DNA of 64,000 bases, taken from positions 46,641,729-46,705,728 of the forward strand of contig CP141133.1 of the NCBI GenBank assembly GCA_035236585.1, in the 5' to 3' direction. The notes beneath the pieces were generated by a model. The model ran no database searches. It was not told where the DNA came from and saw nothing but the letters and a program-made list of their open reading frames with translations. The translations under genes and the position numbers were made by a program. The DNA comes from Warburgia ugandensis (taxonomy: Eukaryota; Streptophyta; Magnoliopsida; Canellales; Canellaceae). The stretch's first letter is position 1; every line of letters starts with the position of its first letter. This document shows, in pieces, positions 24,509 through 37,437 of this stretch.

Positions 24509-27500
24509 TGAGACGACCGGGTTTTTGTAACACATTTTTTAATACATTTTTCAAAGGCAGGGTCCTTAGTAGTAAAAAGATTTTGCAAAACAAAGGAGCA
24601 AAAATTCTTTTCTTTAGAACTTGTTTTAAAAAACCCAAGTCATCACTTCATACATAACATAAGTAGAACTTTTGTATAAGATAAAATTCCATTGAAGGAA
24701 TATACTTTTATTAAATTCTAGAATCCATCTAGTGGTTTTCAGTATAGCCCAATTCCATTACAATACTTGTCCAAATTACATAATCCAAAACTCAAAGCTC
24801 ACCATATAATGAAACTCTCATTACATTACAATACTCTCAAACAAAACAAAATACATGTCTTCAAGGGGTATGCCCTGATGATTATTCTCCCAAGTCTTCT
24901 TTAGTCTTGACCTCCTAATTCTCCTTCTCTGTATCTGAGATATTGTAAACATTCAAACATTTACAATATCTCAGCAAGCTATGCTTGGTAGGGAATTCAA
25001 GAAGCATAATAATTTGACAGTATAATTCTAATACTTCATCATCCCGTTATTCATAAACATACTCATGTATCAAACTCTTTACTTTGTATTATACATACAT
25101 CCTTATACATACATACTGTACGTGGATAAATCCATCAAATTTATAAAAGTAGTCAAATAACAATCCCAACTAAGCTGTATTTCAGCTAGTCCTATACTGG
25201 GAATTTTCCTTCTTGGAAAATACTAGTAATTTATAATTACCTAGCATTTCATCATACCAAAACATAAGGCATTTCACTATGCCTATCTCATATGCATCAT
25301 AGTGCAAAATAATCAAAGAACTACAATGTTGCAGTCTGATCCGTACTAGCACGCTTGGATAAGTGCCCTGTTCACCACTAGTTCCACAATGGAAAATATT
25401 GTGTCACTACCCATATGGGGAGATAGGACTTTCACAGTGGTGACCTTACCATAATTGCCCCACCCGACTTTTAGCCTCTCATAACGCAAGGTATCATCAA
25501 ATTTTGGGAAGCGGGTGGCCAAACCCTCATAACTCCCCTAGCATAGCATCCCCAGGTTTATGCCTATTTAAAACAAAACCTCAAGCCTCCATGATTGTAT
25601 GTAAAATAGGTTTCATATGTATCAGGTAATCTGTCTATTTACTTAGGGCTGGAATATCTTCTAGTTTCATATTCACTTAGAGTCTTTTCCTCAATTCTAA
25701 CTTAACCACTTCCTATGTGTTTGGTTAGATCATAAGAGTTTCAAGGGATTTAATACAAGTATTAACATTACACTTGTCAACATAAGATAATGTATTCAAC
25801 ATGTACATCCTATGTAGATGCATTCATAAAATCCTCTTATCTTCAAGTAGTGATCTGTCTCTTCAGACCTTCCATGATCCTAACTGACGTATGTAATCTG
25901 TAAATCCATACATACTATCAATATTTATACAATCTGAATAATCATATCTATATTCTTAGTCTAATCATATCCTTTGATATAGTGGATCTAGACCTTTTTT
26001 CCTATCATGATCTATCTTCCTCAGATAGTGTTTATCCTATTGATCAATAGATCTGATGGTTAGAATGATCTTCTAATCTTTCAGATGTAAGTATTTTCTA
26101 TTCTAAGTCTTTGTGTGTTCCTTTCTTTAATATTGATCTTTCATAGATCCTTTGATCAATAATTCATACTTGTTGATAAAGATCAAGGGCTTAGATCTTC
26201 TATCTTCTAATTTTTCTTTTATCTAAGTTGAGTTGTTTGATCATCCCTAAGGAGGAGGATCTTGATTCTCTTCCTTGAATCATATTTTATCAAGGGTTTA
26301 GATCTTCTATTCTATTTGATCTAAGATCTTCTAAATCACAAGCAATATATATATATATATATATCAAGAAGTATTCATTTCTTTTTATTGTTCTTGATCA
26401 TTCAAGATCCCATAGATCTTGTTTGATTATCCTTATCTTACTTACAATTTTTATTAGGATTAGATAATTTACTAACCTTCTATACTCTTATTATTGTTAC
26501 TTAACCAGTTAATGTTTTACTAGTTAAAGATAACTTATTTCAACCTAAGTCTAGACTACTCCTCTTATTTTCAATTGGCTAAGGCTTACTAGCTGAATGG
26601 TTAAACACAAAGTTGTTACTTCAATCCTCATGTAAGGAGGTGTTTAAACCTCACAAACATCAATAGAAGGTAGGGGAAGAGCTAGGCACTATTAGAAAAC
26701 ACCCTTAACCACCATATTTAGCATTCACTGGAGTGACCTTAGCTTAACCTTTTATAAGGTTCCTTTGAGCATTTTAACAATAAGTACTCTTTCTAATTCA
26801 TTTTAATTAAATCCATGAACATTTAAAATGTCATTCATGGGGTTTATTATTTTCCTAGTTTGGGCCAAGGATTTGATAATCCTTATATTTTCCTACTAAC
26901 TATAGCCCTTACTAATATTAAGTCAATGTCATTCACTCATCTTAATTGTCCTTGAATCTCTATATTCCATTATTTTACATTTTTGGTGATTTATGCTCAT
27001 CATATCTTAACAACTACTTAACAATTGAATCTACTAATAAATTTCAACAATTAAATCATAAACTTTAAGCATAAATCAAATATAAGCTTAACAACCATAT
27101 ACTAGCATGTTTGCTATAAATGTAACTTAACCTAATGGAATAAAAACATACATAAACTAGCATGATCCTAAGTTATGAAATACATAAAATTTTACTACTA
27201 ATCTAATGAAATTATGCTAAAATCTCAAATTTAAACTAATATGGCCCTAAGATAATCCAACCTAATAACAAACTAATAGCATATAGAACATAGCATACTA
27301 ACTTTTAAGAATTATACTATCATGCTTCCTAATTTATAACATAAAGCTCATTTACAATTATATTATCAAATAAAAGATAATTAAAGTAATTAGATTAATA
27401 TTATTAAAAACTTTTACTTATGATCCAATCATTAGATCTTAGATGTTTTCCTTTTAATCAAGGATTTTAATTAATTTCAGGGTTTTACTCCATTAAGGTC

Positions 27501-28745
27501 CAAAGATCATATCTCTTTGTTTTTGTCATATTTAATCCATGATCTCAATGGATTCCATCATAATCCCATTCACTCAACCCATCCCAAGGGTCTAATAATA
27601 CTTGATTTTATTAATCAAGTGAGTCCCTTTGCATTTTTAGGATTTTTCTACCATAAAGTGTAAATTCCTCATTTTACGTTAGATCTATCAAAACAAATCA
27701 TGGATATTACTTGATTTCAATATTATATCATCATTAAGATAGATCCCCAAGATCTGATCATCTCAAATCTTGAAGATCTTGAAAATTGGAAGCTTATTTC
27801 CTAAATACATAAAGTTTCATGAAGAATTTTCTAAATTTTAAGATTTCAGAAGAAAATGGATGTTACAAGCTTTCATAGCTTCTTTTCGATCTCAATTTGG
27901 ATCTCAGATGACTCCACAATTGATGATTGAAGTTAACAATCATTCCTAGGGTCCAGATTTGATCTAGGCCTAGCGGAATGGATGGCTGGGATCAGTCAGG
28001 AGGATTTGGTAGGGCAGAACCATCACTGCGCTCCTGTCAACGAGATGCACGCAGTAACGCGCTCCCTAGGACTGGAGCTGGCGCGCAATCATTCCATAGG
28101 GAAAGCATCGCACGTGGAGCATATACACAGGGACACTCTCATAGGGAGCATTTTCGTGTGGCATCCCGGGATCCCAATCTTCTTAGGAAGATCGAACAAT
28201 CCGTTTTGGACCATCCAATCAATTCCTCTTCAATTATAGGCTCAAAACTTGATAAAAAATTCTCGAAATTGCTACCCTAGGAGTTTTGGACTCTTCTAGA
28301 TCGATTAGACAACTCAGATTTTTCATCTGAGCCCTCCATCATCTAGAATTGAAGGGTTCTTATCCTTACTTGATTTTTATTATTTTTAACCTATGCTTAA
28401 TTTTAGAATAATAAAATTTATATAAAATAACATGAAACAAGTGTGGAAAGGGTTTCCACCTACTTGATTGGAGAAAAACATCTGTTTTGTAGTCCATATT
28501 AAAAGAATACCACTTGATGATAAGATAGCCCAAAAATCACTTGTCTTGTGATTTCCCTTTGTTTGAACTGTGGATCTTGAAATTGATTTAGGGGTTTTAT
28601 AGATAAGATAGTCTAGGGTCTTATGGATGGTGGGATTTATAAGTTTTGATTTGGAACAGAGTGCCTAATTGAATTTAGGTCTCTTGTTCCAGTATAGAGA
28701 GAGGAGAGAGAAAGTGAAAGAAGAGGGATTTTGTGGATTTTTGGA
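24509..28745 (-). mobile_element. Unit C: truncated 4.2-kb copy of the A/B LTR family
   Basis: It starts TGAGACGACCGGG, a mutated form of B's TGTGACAACC, and follows B closely up to about 28735 (agagaggagagagaaagtgaaag in both). It then ends, while B continues for about 640 bp to its TTATTACA terminus. No target duplication is visible. The adjoining chromovirus RT has also lost about 40 codons. One deletion across the right border would explain both losses. The hairpin is at 24935-24974 and a (TA)n run at 26345-26364. Confidence 0.87.
24935..24974. other. Conserved LTR hairpin, unit C
   Basis: Perfect 15-bp arms ctgagatattgtaaa and tttacaatatctcag, 426 bp from the sense 3' end. Compared with B, the A-T pair at arm position 3 is replaced by G-C, changed in both arms. 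Confidence 0.78.
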
Positions 28746-29190
28746 AACTCGAGAAGGAATCATCAACCACTTATACAGGCCATCTCAAGTTCTGAATGTA
28801 GTCATCTACCCATCACCTACTCTCACGTGAATTTGATGGTAGCCTCTATGAAGATCGATCTTAAAGAAAGTGAATGCACCATGTAACTAATCTAGTAAGT
28901 CATACCATGGAAAAGGAAAGTGATAGTTGATGATGAATTTGTTGACTACTTGACTATCGATATACATCCTCCATAAAAACTCTTTCTTAGGTACAAGAAG
29001 GAAGAGCAATATGCACAAACTTTTTCTTTCACATGCCTATTATTTGGCCATCAATTCTTCAACCTATTTTTATAACTCTTCATGTTCTTTATGGCTCATC
29101 TGATAAGCTACTTTATTTAGAATTACATATCCTTGAATAGAGTCTATGTAGTATTGGTATCTCCTTTGGAAATACATTCCCATACTCTTT
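28746..29190 (-). pseudogene. Chromovirus RT, N-terminal half
   Basis: On the minus strand the reading goes from NKVAYQMSHKEHEEL through LLFLLVPKKEFLWRMYIDS, INYHFPFPWYDLLD*LHGA and FFKIDLHRGYHQIHVRVGDG to GLYKWLMIPS. These are the fingers and palm motifs of Ty3/gypsy RT up to the MPFGL motif, with several stops (HEEL*K*VEEL, LLD*LHG, DG*MTT). It ends at unit C immediately before the YxDD region, which is absent. Confidence 0.88.
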
Positions 29191-29700
29191 TTGCAAGGTG
29201 TACAATTGAAGGTATTATTGTTTCGATTTCCTCATCATTCTCTTTAACCTCTTTTTTATTAAGAGTAGCACTTAATATATATTTTTATCAATTTCTTTTT
29301 CTTGCTTGCTGGTATAATGGATTACATATGAGAGATAATGAATTGCACCATCTTTTAGAGCTACAGGCATAATTTTCTCACAATGGAAAACAAAGGAATA
29401 AGTATTTTTTAACACATCTTGTTTGGCTTTCTTGTCATACTACCAATGTCATCCTAACAATAAATGGCAAGCCTCCATAGGGATCACATCACACCTTACC
29501 TCGTCTTTATGTCATTACCAATAGAAAAAGAAATAAGGCATTTGTAGGTTACCCTAATTTGATTCCCTCTCTCAAGCCACTTCAATTTGTAGGATTGAGG
29601 ATGCAGCTCTATCTTCAACTTCAACTTGTTGATGAGTTCTTTAGAAGCCACATTCTTACATGCACCATTGTCAATGATGATGTTACGCACCTAATCATGA
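29191..29700 (-). pseudogene. Chromovirus protease region
   Basis: The open stretch 29496-29690 reads IIIDNGACKNVASKELINKL, then ELHPQSYKLKWL and TYKCLISFSIG. This is the retropepsin of Reina/CRM-type elements, whose usual active site D-G-G here reads D-N-G. The order LHPxxYKLxWL is characteristic of these chromoviruses. 29191-29495 is the spacer between protease and RT, poorly preserved. Confidence 0.87.
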
Positions 29701-30527
29701 GAAGTGCAATGTGCATGAAATATAGCATATTGAAGCCAATTATCATCATCCTTATAGATTGCGATCAAACTTTAGTGGACAACCAATATGTCTCCTTCAT
29801 CAGCTTGAATAGTTATCTCATCATCTTCAAAACTTGATTGTTGTTCTTCCTTCTTGTTCTCAAATTCATTAATAAAGGCAACTACCTTTCAATTGGGACA
29901 TTTAGAGGCAATAAGTCCTAAACTTTGGAGCTTAAAGAATCTTCATTAATTAGCATTAAAGATCATGGTTGCATGTTACTTTCAAGCTTTGATCAATTTT
30001 GTTGAGTTTTAAAGTTAGGCATCCACTTAGCATTAAAACCACACCCTAGAATGAAAGTATTTCTTCCCCCACATATTATAGCCCCACTTCTTTAATTCAC
30101 ATATTTTTGTTGCTTTTCAACAACCAAAGCGAACTTCCTAACATGATTGAATGACCAATACTAATGGAGTTGTACTATGTCACTAATGTCTTTTATTAAA
30201 CCACTTAAGAAATGTGCTATGGTTTACTCTTCTAGGTAATCCACATTGCTTTTAAGCATTAGGTTCTCAAACTCCATTATGTAATCCTTCAAACTTAAGT
30301 TGTCTTACTTCAAAATTGGATCTTAAGAAATGTATCCATGCAGTTCTTGGACAGAAAACTTTTTTTTAGCTCCTTTTTCATCTAACCCTGTTTAGTGATT
30401 TTATCTTTCCCTTCTCTTAGTATTTTCTTGTTTAGATTGTCCCACTACATTGAAGCATATTTTCTAAGTTTTAGGACTGTAAGATTTACCTTAGAATCTT
30501 CAAGAAAGTTCTTGTGTTGTTGTCTTG
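29701..30527 (-). pseudogene. Chromovirus gag, C-terminal two thirds
   Basis: The minus-strand reading includes NFLEDSKVNLTVLKLRKYAS (about 30440-30510), MKKELKKKF (about 30350-30390), DYIMEFENLMLKSNVDYLEE (about 30225-30285) and AHFLSGLIKDISDIVQLH (about 30165-30220), then RKFALVVEKQQK. This is the chromovirus capsid with its conserved IxxFLxGLxxxI segment. At 29892-29942 the zinc knuckle is decayed: FFKLQSLGLIASKCPN keeps only the last ligand of C-X2-C-X4-H-X4-C. The gag start lies beyond element H at 36664-37000; tcttg at 30523-30527 is the target duplication of H. Confidence 0.87.
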
Positions 30528-32840
30528 ATTAAAACTCACGCGCGCATGAATCGTTTGCAATATAGCATGCTAGTGAGGCCAATCAAACCACGAGTTGAAC
30601 TAATGTGATGCTAGTGGTCCCTACTTTAAACTATCTAACTTAGCCAAATTCAAGTGCTTTTTAACCTAAACTAAGAATGGAAATTAAAACATAAAAATTT
30701 AAAATTATGCAAAAACAAGAAACATGCTAAATTGAAAACTTTCCTAAAATATTCACTTTCGAAAATTAAACTTCCCTAAATTGAAGACTTTCTAATTTGA
30801 TGACTTTGCAAATATAGAAACTACCCTGAAGTGAAAACTTTCCTTAAAGTGAAGATTTAACAACTTTCTTGAATTCTCTTTCCTAAGCGTGAAATTAATC
30901 AACTAGTCTATGAAAAACATGATTTGACACATACTTTCTTAATCAGGAAATTGTCTAAGGAATGCAATGGAAATTAATAGTATGAACTTTAAAAAATAAC
31001 AATAAACTAAACAAGATCATCTTAATTACTTTTCCAACTTGAATGTATGCCACAACTTGGAATCTATTCACTCACCAAATCAATCAGAACTATGTGTTCC
31101 CGCCATGGCTTACATGCATAGTTCCAACATGATTTGATAAGTACATTTTGAATCAATTGATATGGAATATTAAACTATGGATCTACAAGTAAACAAGCAC
31201 ATCAACAAGATTTTCCAACTTCAGCCCTTTAGCAACTAAAATCATGCATTCCATCCTTGGATTGGATGCATGGCTTTAGAAGTCTTTTAATTACCTTGCT
31301 AGAAATTTCAAAACTAGACATTCACTTCCTTAATATCCCATCAACATAAAGCAAACAATTACAAAGAAGGATGGCCAATGATCAAGTAAAAGGCATTCCA
31401 TTAATCATCAAAAGTTAATAGAAAACAATAGATTACATGAAAGATTGTTGTCCACTTTTGAATGAAATGCACCACTATTCCTACAAACTTGAGTCCAAAA
31501 ACAAAGACTAACAATGATTCTTTCTCTAATAAAGTTTGATATACAAAGGAAATCTTATGGAATATAACAAAAATAATGGAAACTAATGAAAAACAAAGCT
31601 GGAATTCAAAGGAATGTAAACAAAGGGGAAACTATATTTAAGATGATTTTCCTTGGCAGTCACTCCAAGGGAAAACCAACCTTGAATCTTTGTTTCTAAG
31701 GTAAGTAACAACAAAAGAGGACAAGGTATAAACTAGCATGAAAAGACCTAAGGAAAGCAAAAAAAGAAGCAAGACAAACTAACCTTGAAAGATGAAGCAA
31801 ACAGTCCCAAAACTACGTGTGGAGTGCTTTTAGAAGATGTCACACCCCCTGGGGAAGATAATAACACCCAAAGAGTTCACAAAATAAAAGCAAAAGAGAG
31901 TAGTGATGGACTTTAGGAAGTCAATGTCTCCTTCCAAGGGAGCAGACATCTTTTTCCATAAGTGAAAAGGTATCTATTCTCTTAGGTTTTGGTGGAGTTC
32001 TATGCTTTTTCTCCTATTTTCTCTAGGGTACCCTAATACAAAGGTATGGTGGGGATGAAATCAAGCTATTTTGGATGGTTAAAATGAGCGGAGGACTAAT
32101 TTTTCCAAAGAGGAAATTGGGGTAAAGGTGGCTGCCCTCTTTTGTAGTGGAGTAGGTGGGAGACAACTACTTTTTAAGAAGGGGCATCTCCCCCCTTGCA
32201 AAATCGTTGAACATAGGTAAGTGGCGGGGGGGGGGGATGAGATAATAGAGAGGGAGAGGGAGAGGGAGAGAATGAGGTGGAGAATTGTGGTTGGCTAGGA
32301 TAGAAGGAGAGAGGAAAGTGAAAGGAAAGCAAGGTGTAGGGAAAACATAGAAAATAAAGGTGAGATGGAAATTTTTTATTGGTTATTTGGGATCCTGAGG
32401 CCTTGGGATTGGTTGGGTGATTAGGGTAGAAGTTTAGGAAGGTGGAAGAGTTATGGAATAATAGAACTAATGAATGGAAAGTTAAATTTGTGGTGGCCTT
32501 TGGTGGTGAGGTGAAAAGTGATAAAAAGGTGGGAAAAAGTGAGAAAAACCTAAAAATTGGAAGGCTCTCATCCTATTAGTCCATATGCCAATTTATCCTA
32601 ATAAAATTTCCCTTAATTATCTTCAAAATATCCCTTCAAGTATCATGGATAATCCTCTTGAATTTCATCCAATCCTGGCCATCTATTGGATGCTTTCTTG
32701 ACTTGGCTTCTTGACTCCATCTATTGGTTTGAGTGGCTTGTATAGTTTATCTTGAATTCCATATCTTGCCACCTTCTCTCATGGCTTACATGGCTAAGGT
32801 GGCTTAAGTGACTTCCATGAAAAGGTGGTGGGAATGCATA
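30528..32840 (-). repeat. Element H left repeat (sense 3' LTR, truncated)
   Basis: It aligns with the right repeat from about 30608 (ctagtggtccct) to about 32840 (ggaatgcat), with shared blocks such as agaagatgtcacac and aaaaggtgggaaaaa. Its first 80 bp have no counterpart in the right repeat, and it lacks the last about 410 bp of the right repeat. A G run lies at 32225-32236. No gene; open frames are minor. Confidence 0.85.
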
Positions 32841-33935
32841 TAGCTGAGTGTATGATATCCCATTATTTCAAAGGTGGCTAAAGATATCTCATTATTTCAT
32901 TAAACTTCGGAAGGTGAGTGTAAGATATAGCTGATATATAATTATAGTCTACAAGCCAAATATAACCTAAATTACCATCCAAATTATGATTTGACTTCAA
33001 TTCTCACAAGATATACTTGACACTCAAAAATAAATCACTCAGAAAGGTGTATATCTCTCATTAATATGTGAGTAGAATGTTGTTCAATAAATCTAAAAGT
33101 CTCTCATATTTCATACACAAGAACATAACTTAGAAAGAGTGATAATGGTCTCATGAAAGGATATCAACTACTAAGAATGTTACACTTTACCAAATTCCCT
33201 ATTCATTTATAACCATATCCAAGCCAAATTACTACTAGGATCAAATTAGGACTTTACTAGGACAAAATGTAGGCTTAATTAAGGGTTATCAAAAGAATGG
33301 ATATAAAGGTTGCCTGGAAAATATGTAAAGGTCTTCTATCAATGTATTCACAACTTTTTCATTTTTTCCTTACAAGAGTGAGCATTCTTTTTTTCTCATT
33401 GGCTATCTCTATTTTTTTTTTACTTTTCACTTGACTTTACATATAACCTTTCTAAACCTTTTCTCCTTTTTCACCTTTTTAATGTTCATCTCTTGAATTG
33501 TATTGTTTACACATTTTCTTAAGATGTTATTCAATCTTCTGTACATATTTCCAAAACAAATGGGTAATGCATATACTATTGGGAGTTCAACATAGTTAAA
33601 GGTTTGTGTGGCTAACAAAGAAAAGGCTAATATTTAAAAGCTCAATGGGCTAACTAGTGGAAAATAATATAGGGAAGGTTAAAGGCTCTGAGTTTTACCA
33701 AGGATGGCCTTTATCATTTCCTAGGTTTCATATGACTTAAGAATGATCATAAACTTAAGAGATATATAGTATAGTAATAGTTGACCAAGATGAAAAATAA
33801 TGAGACAAATTAAGAATTAATGTCCGCTGATGAAAATTTTGAATTTAATGACTCAAAACTTGCTTGGGTTATAAATCTCCATAGATCTTCCTCAAAGTCT
33901 CTAAGTTATATTTTTCTCTTGAAATTAAACTATAG
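32841..33935. other. Spacer between the element H repeats
   Basis: 1.1 kb of AT-rich sequence with no recognisable gag, pol, PBS or PPT. The open frame at 33427-33618 (63 codons) matches no family known to me. It may be what is left of the H interior, or a later insertion. Confidence 0.5.
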
Positions 33936-35549
33936 ATAGCTAGTAGTCCCTAATTTAAATCATCTAACGTAGCCAAATTCAAGTGATTTTTAACCAAAAC
34001 TAAGAATGGGAATTAAAACATAAAAATTGAAAATTATGTGAAAACAAGAAACATGCTAAATTGAAAACTTTCCTAAAATATACACTTTCTACAATTAAAC
34101 TTTCCTAAATTAAAGACTTTCTAATTTGATGAGTTTCTTAAAATAGAATATGCTAGAGTGAAGATTTAACAACTTTCTTGAACTATCTTTCCTAAACATG
34201 AAATTAATCAACTAATCTATGGAAAACATGATTTAACACATACTTTCTTAATCATGAAATTGTCTAAGGAATGTAATGAAAATTAAGAGGATGAACTTTA
34301 ACAACTAATAACTAACTAAACAAGATCAACTTAATTACATTTTCCTACTTGAATGAATGCCACAACTTGGAATCTATTCACTCACCAAATCAATCAAAGT
34401 CATGCATTCCAGTCATGACTTACATGCATAGTTCAAACATGATTTGATAAATGCATTTTGAATCAATTGACATGGAATACTAAACTATGGATCTACAAGT
34501 AAACAAGCACATCAACAAAATTTTCCAACTTTAGCTCTAAAGCCCCTCAAAATCACTCGTTCTATCCTATATTGGATGCATGGTTTTAGAGGTCTTTTAA
34601 TTAGCTTGCTGGAAATTTTGGAATTAAACATTCACTTCCTTAATATCCCATCAACATAAAGCAAACAATTAAGAAGAAGTGTGGTTCGTGATCAAGTAAA
34701 AAGCATTCCATTAATCATCAAAAGCTTATGGCATACAATTGATTACATGAAAGATTGTTGTCCACTTTTAAATGAAATGCATCACTATTCCTACTAACTT
34801 GAGCCCAAAAATAAAGACTAACAATGATTCCTCCAACAAAGTTTCATATTCAAAGGAAATCTTATGATATATAAGTAAAGATCATTGGAAACTAATGAAA
34901 AACAAAGCTAGAATTCAAAGGAATCTAAAAGAGAACTCAAAATCTATGAAAGGAAAAGGAAAACAATATTCAAGATGATTTTTCTTGCTTGTCACTCCAA
35001 ATCTTAGTTTCTAAGGCAAGGAACAACAAAAGAGGACAAGGTAGAAACTACTATGAAAAGAACTAAGGAAAACAATAAAAGAAGCAAGAGAATCTAACTT
35101 TGAAAGCTGAAGCAAACACTCCCAAAACTAGGTATGGAGTGCTTTTAGAAGATGTCACACACCCTGGGGAAGATAATAGCACCCAAGGAGTTCACAAAAC
35201 AAAATCAAAAGAGAGGAGAGATGGCCTTTAGGAAGAGGGTGTCTTCATCCAAGGGAGGAGATGTCTTTTTCCCTAAGTGAAAATGTATCTATTCTTTAGG
35301 TTTTTGTGGAATTTTATAATTTTTCTCCTATTTTCTCTAGGGTACCCTAATATTAAGGCATGTTGAGGATGCAATCAAGCTATTTTGGATGGTTGAGATG
35401 GGTTGGAGACTAAGGTTTCAAAGGAGGAAAGTGGGGAAAGGTGGCTGGCCTCTTTTGGAGTGGAGTAGATAGGAGACACCTACTTTTTAGGAAGGAGCGT
35501 CTCCCCTCTTCCAAAATCATTGAACATAGGTAAGTGGGGTGGGAATGAG

Positions 35550-35630
<81 letters not shown>

Positions 35631-36663
35631 TGAGGGGGAGAATTGTGGTAGGTTGGGATAGGAGTTGGGAAAGAAGGTGAGAGGAAAGTGAGGTATAGGA
35701 AAAACATAGAAAATAAAGGTGAGATGGAAAATTTTGATTGGTTAATTGGGTTCCTAAGGCCTTGGGATTGGTTGGGTGGTTATGATAGGAATTTAGGAAG
35801 GTGAAAGAGTTATGGAATGTTAGGACTCTTGAATAGAAAGTCAAATTTGTGGTGGTCTTTGGTGGTGAGGTGAAAAGTGATAAAAAGGTGGGAAAAAGTG
35901 GGAAAAACATAAAAATTGGAAGGATCTCATCCTATTAGCCCATATACCAACTTATCCTAATAATATTTCCCTTAATTATCTTCAAAATATTCCTTGAAAC
36001 CTCATCGATAATTCTCTTGAATTTCATCCAATCCTAACCTTCCATTTATCTTAACTTGATAGCTTAGATGGCTCACTTTTAAGGCTCCATTGGCTAAGCT
36101 TCATGCCTTGCTTTGGAAGATTTCTTGGCTCCATCCCTTAGCTTGAATGGCCTATATGATTTATCTTGAATTCCTTAGCTTGCCTCTTTCTCTTATGGCT
36201 TATATGACTAAGGTGGCTTAACGGCTTCCATGCAAAGGTGGCAGGAATGCATGGCTTACTTCATGGGCCCCCTTTGTCCATCTTTAGCTCCTTGAATCGC
36301 ATCCATTACTAGTCCACAAGATGATCTGGCCTTTGGTTTTATGTTCAAGTAATGATTTAAGGCTTTGACCCAATCTTTTGATCTTGATCATCTATTTCAT
36401 CCCAAGCAATCTTAGCCATCAAATCATATCTTTCTTCCTAGAAAAAGTAAAAAAAAAATCTTAATTAAATCCTAAAAATATATGATTAATCATATAACTT
36501 ACCTTGAATTAGCTTCTAGACCTACAAAATAACAAATTTTACTTCATTACTTCAAACATGCATGCGTTACAAATTTTGGTCTAAAAACCCTAATTTACCC
36601 CTATAAGTTGTAATACATGAGTAACTAATTGGGTAGTTTTTGTGCAAAATTAAACACTTATCA
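33936..36663 (-). repeat. Element H right repeat (sense 5' LTR, inner end lost)
   Basis: It matches the left repeat from 33936 (agctagtagtccc) to about 36250, then continues alone to the terminus at 36663. It contains the long (AG)n tract at 35553-35627. The two open frames of 166 and 75 codons on the minus strand at 35410-35910 are products of that tract. Confidence 0.85.
35553..35627. repeat. (AG)n microsatellite, about 37 units
   Basis: An uninterrupted 75-bp AG run inside the H right repeat. The left repeat has only a mixed gagagggagaggga tract at the same place (32247-32276), so the pure run expanded after the copies separated. Confidence 0.97.
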
Positions 36664-37437
36664 TCTTGTATTAAAAGACATGCTCACTGTATGTAACCAA
36701 TCTATAAACTCATAAAACTAAAATTTTCCTTTGACCTCAAGAACATATTCTCGCTCTAGAAAGTTGAAAGTCACATTTCTTTCTTCTAAGGATAATAATT
36801 AAAGAAAAAATTTAGATGGAAGCTCTACTTTTGGAAGAAAAGGCATAGTAATCATCAGAGGATTCATTAGAAGAATCAAGTTTAGATTTTTCACCTTTTT
36901 TGCTTTGCATGCTAAGATGCTCCTAAATTGTTTAAACTTGCCTTCATAGGTCATCTATATCCAAATATTTAGCATCTTTATCAAAACTAATAAAATGCTT
37001 CTTCCATACACCATTGAAAAGCATTAGCATATGAACCTTTCTTTCATACCAAGTTCACACTGAATAACCAGGTGCTGAAATTTACTTTCTAAATTAGATG
37101 AATTGTCTAAGAGAAAAATGTCCAGTCTTTTCACTATGGATATAGAAACACCATCATTAGTTAATGATGAGATTAGTTGAGGAATAGATATAGAAACACC
37201 ACCATTCAATTAGTCAAGTACAAGATGATCACCACCTTTGGATACAACCACATTGCCAAGAGCTATATATCAATGGATAAAATGGAGTACTCTCCTCACA
37301 GATACATACTTGCCACCTTGAAGAAACAGATCTCCACTTTGTCTCAACTCCCTAGGAATCCACCTAGAGATACAGAAATAAAAAATTGAGATGCAACTCA
37401 GGTCAACTTTAACTCAAAGAAGAAAATGTCCCACTGT
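36664..37437 (-). pseudogene. Chromovirus gag start and 5' leader
   Basis: Just right of H the minus strand reads EFIDWLHTVSMSFNT, which joins directly to NFLEDSKVNL on the far side of H to give the capsid N-terminus. Further upstream, DSSNESSDDYYAFSSKSRAS (about 36810-36870) and IDDL-RQV (about 36945-36970) match the acidic linker and coiled part usual at the start of chromovirus gag. 37024-37437 would be leader and start region. It holds an open stretch (37024-37209) of no known family and a near-duplicate atagaaacaccatcatt / atagaaacaccaccatt at 37142-37205. No clear PBS could be picked out beside the LTR. Confidence 0.75.

Larger units (their letters stand above)
30528..36663 (-). mobile_element. 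Element H: Athila-like LTR remnant pair in chromovirus gag
   Basis: Two long direct repeats, 30528-32840 and 33936-36663, lie within a target duplication tcttg (30523-30527 and 36664-36668). The chromovirus gag reads through when the block is removed. The right terminus ...AAACACTTATCA (sense TGATAAGTG) resembles the Athila LTR start at 14018. The left terminus TGATTAAAACTCACGCG gives a TGAT...ATCA pair if the TG is counted within the duplication. No gag or pol is left between the repeats, and both repeats are shortened on their inner sides. Confidence 0.75.

Noticed and set aside
19362..28745. Units B and C taken as the two LTRs of one element
   Set aside because: B has its own target duplication (attat) and the 278 bp between them is chromovirus RT, not an interior with PBS and PPT.
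35410..35910. 166-codon and 75-codon minus-strand open frames with Leu/Ser runs
   Set aside because: The frames exist because an (AG)n tract has no stops; they fall inside the H right repeat.
37024..37389. Overlapping minus and plus open frames that at first looked like an unknown host or pararetroviral gene
   Set aside because: The piece lies between chromovirus gag (joined across H) and the chromovirus 5' LTR, so it is most simply leader or gag start. No viral domain could be recognised.
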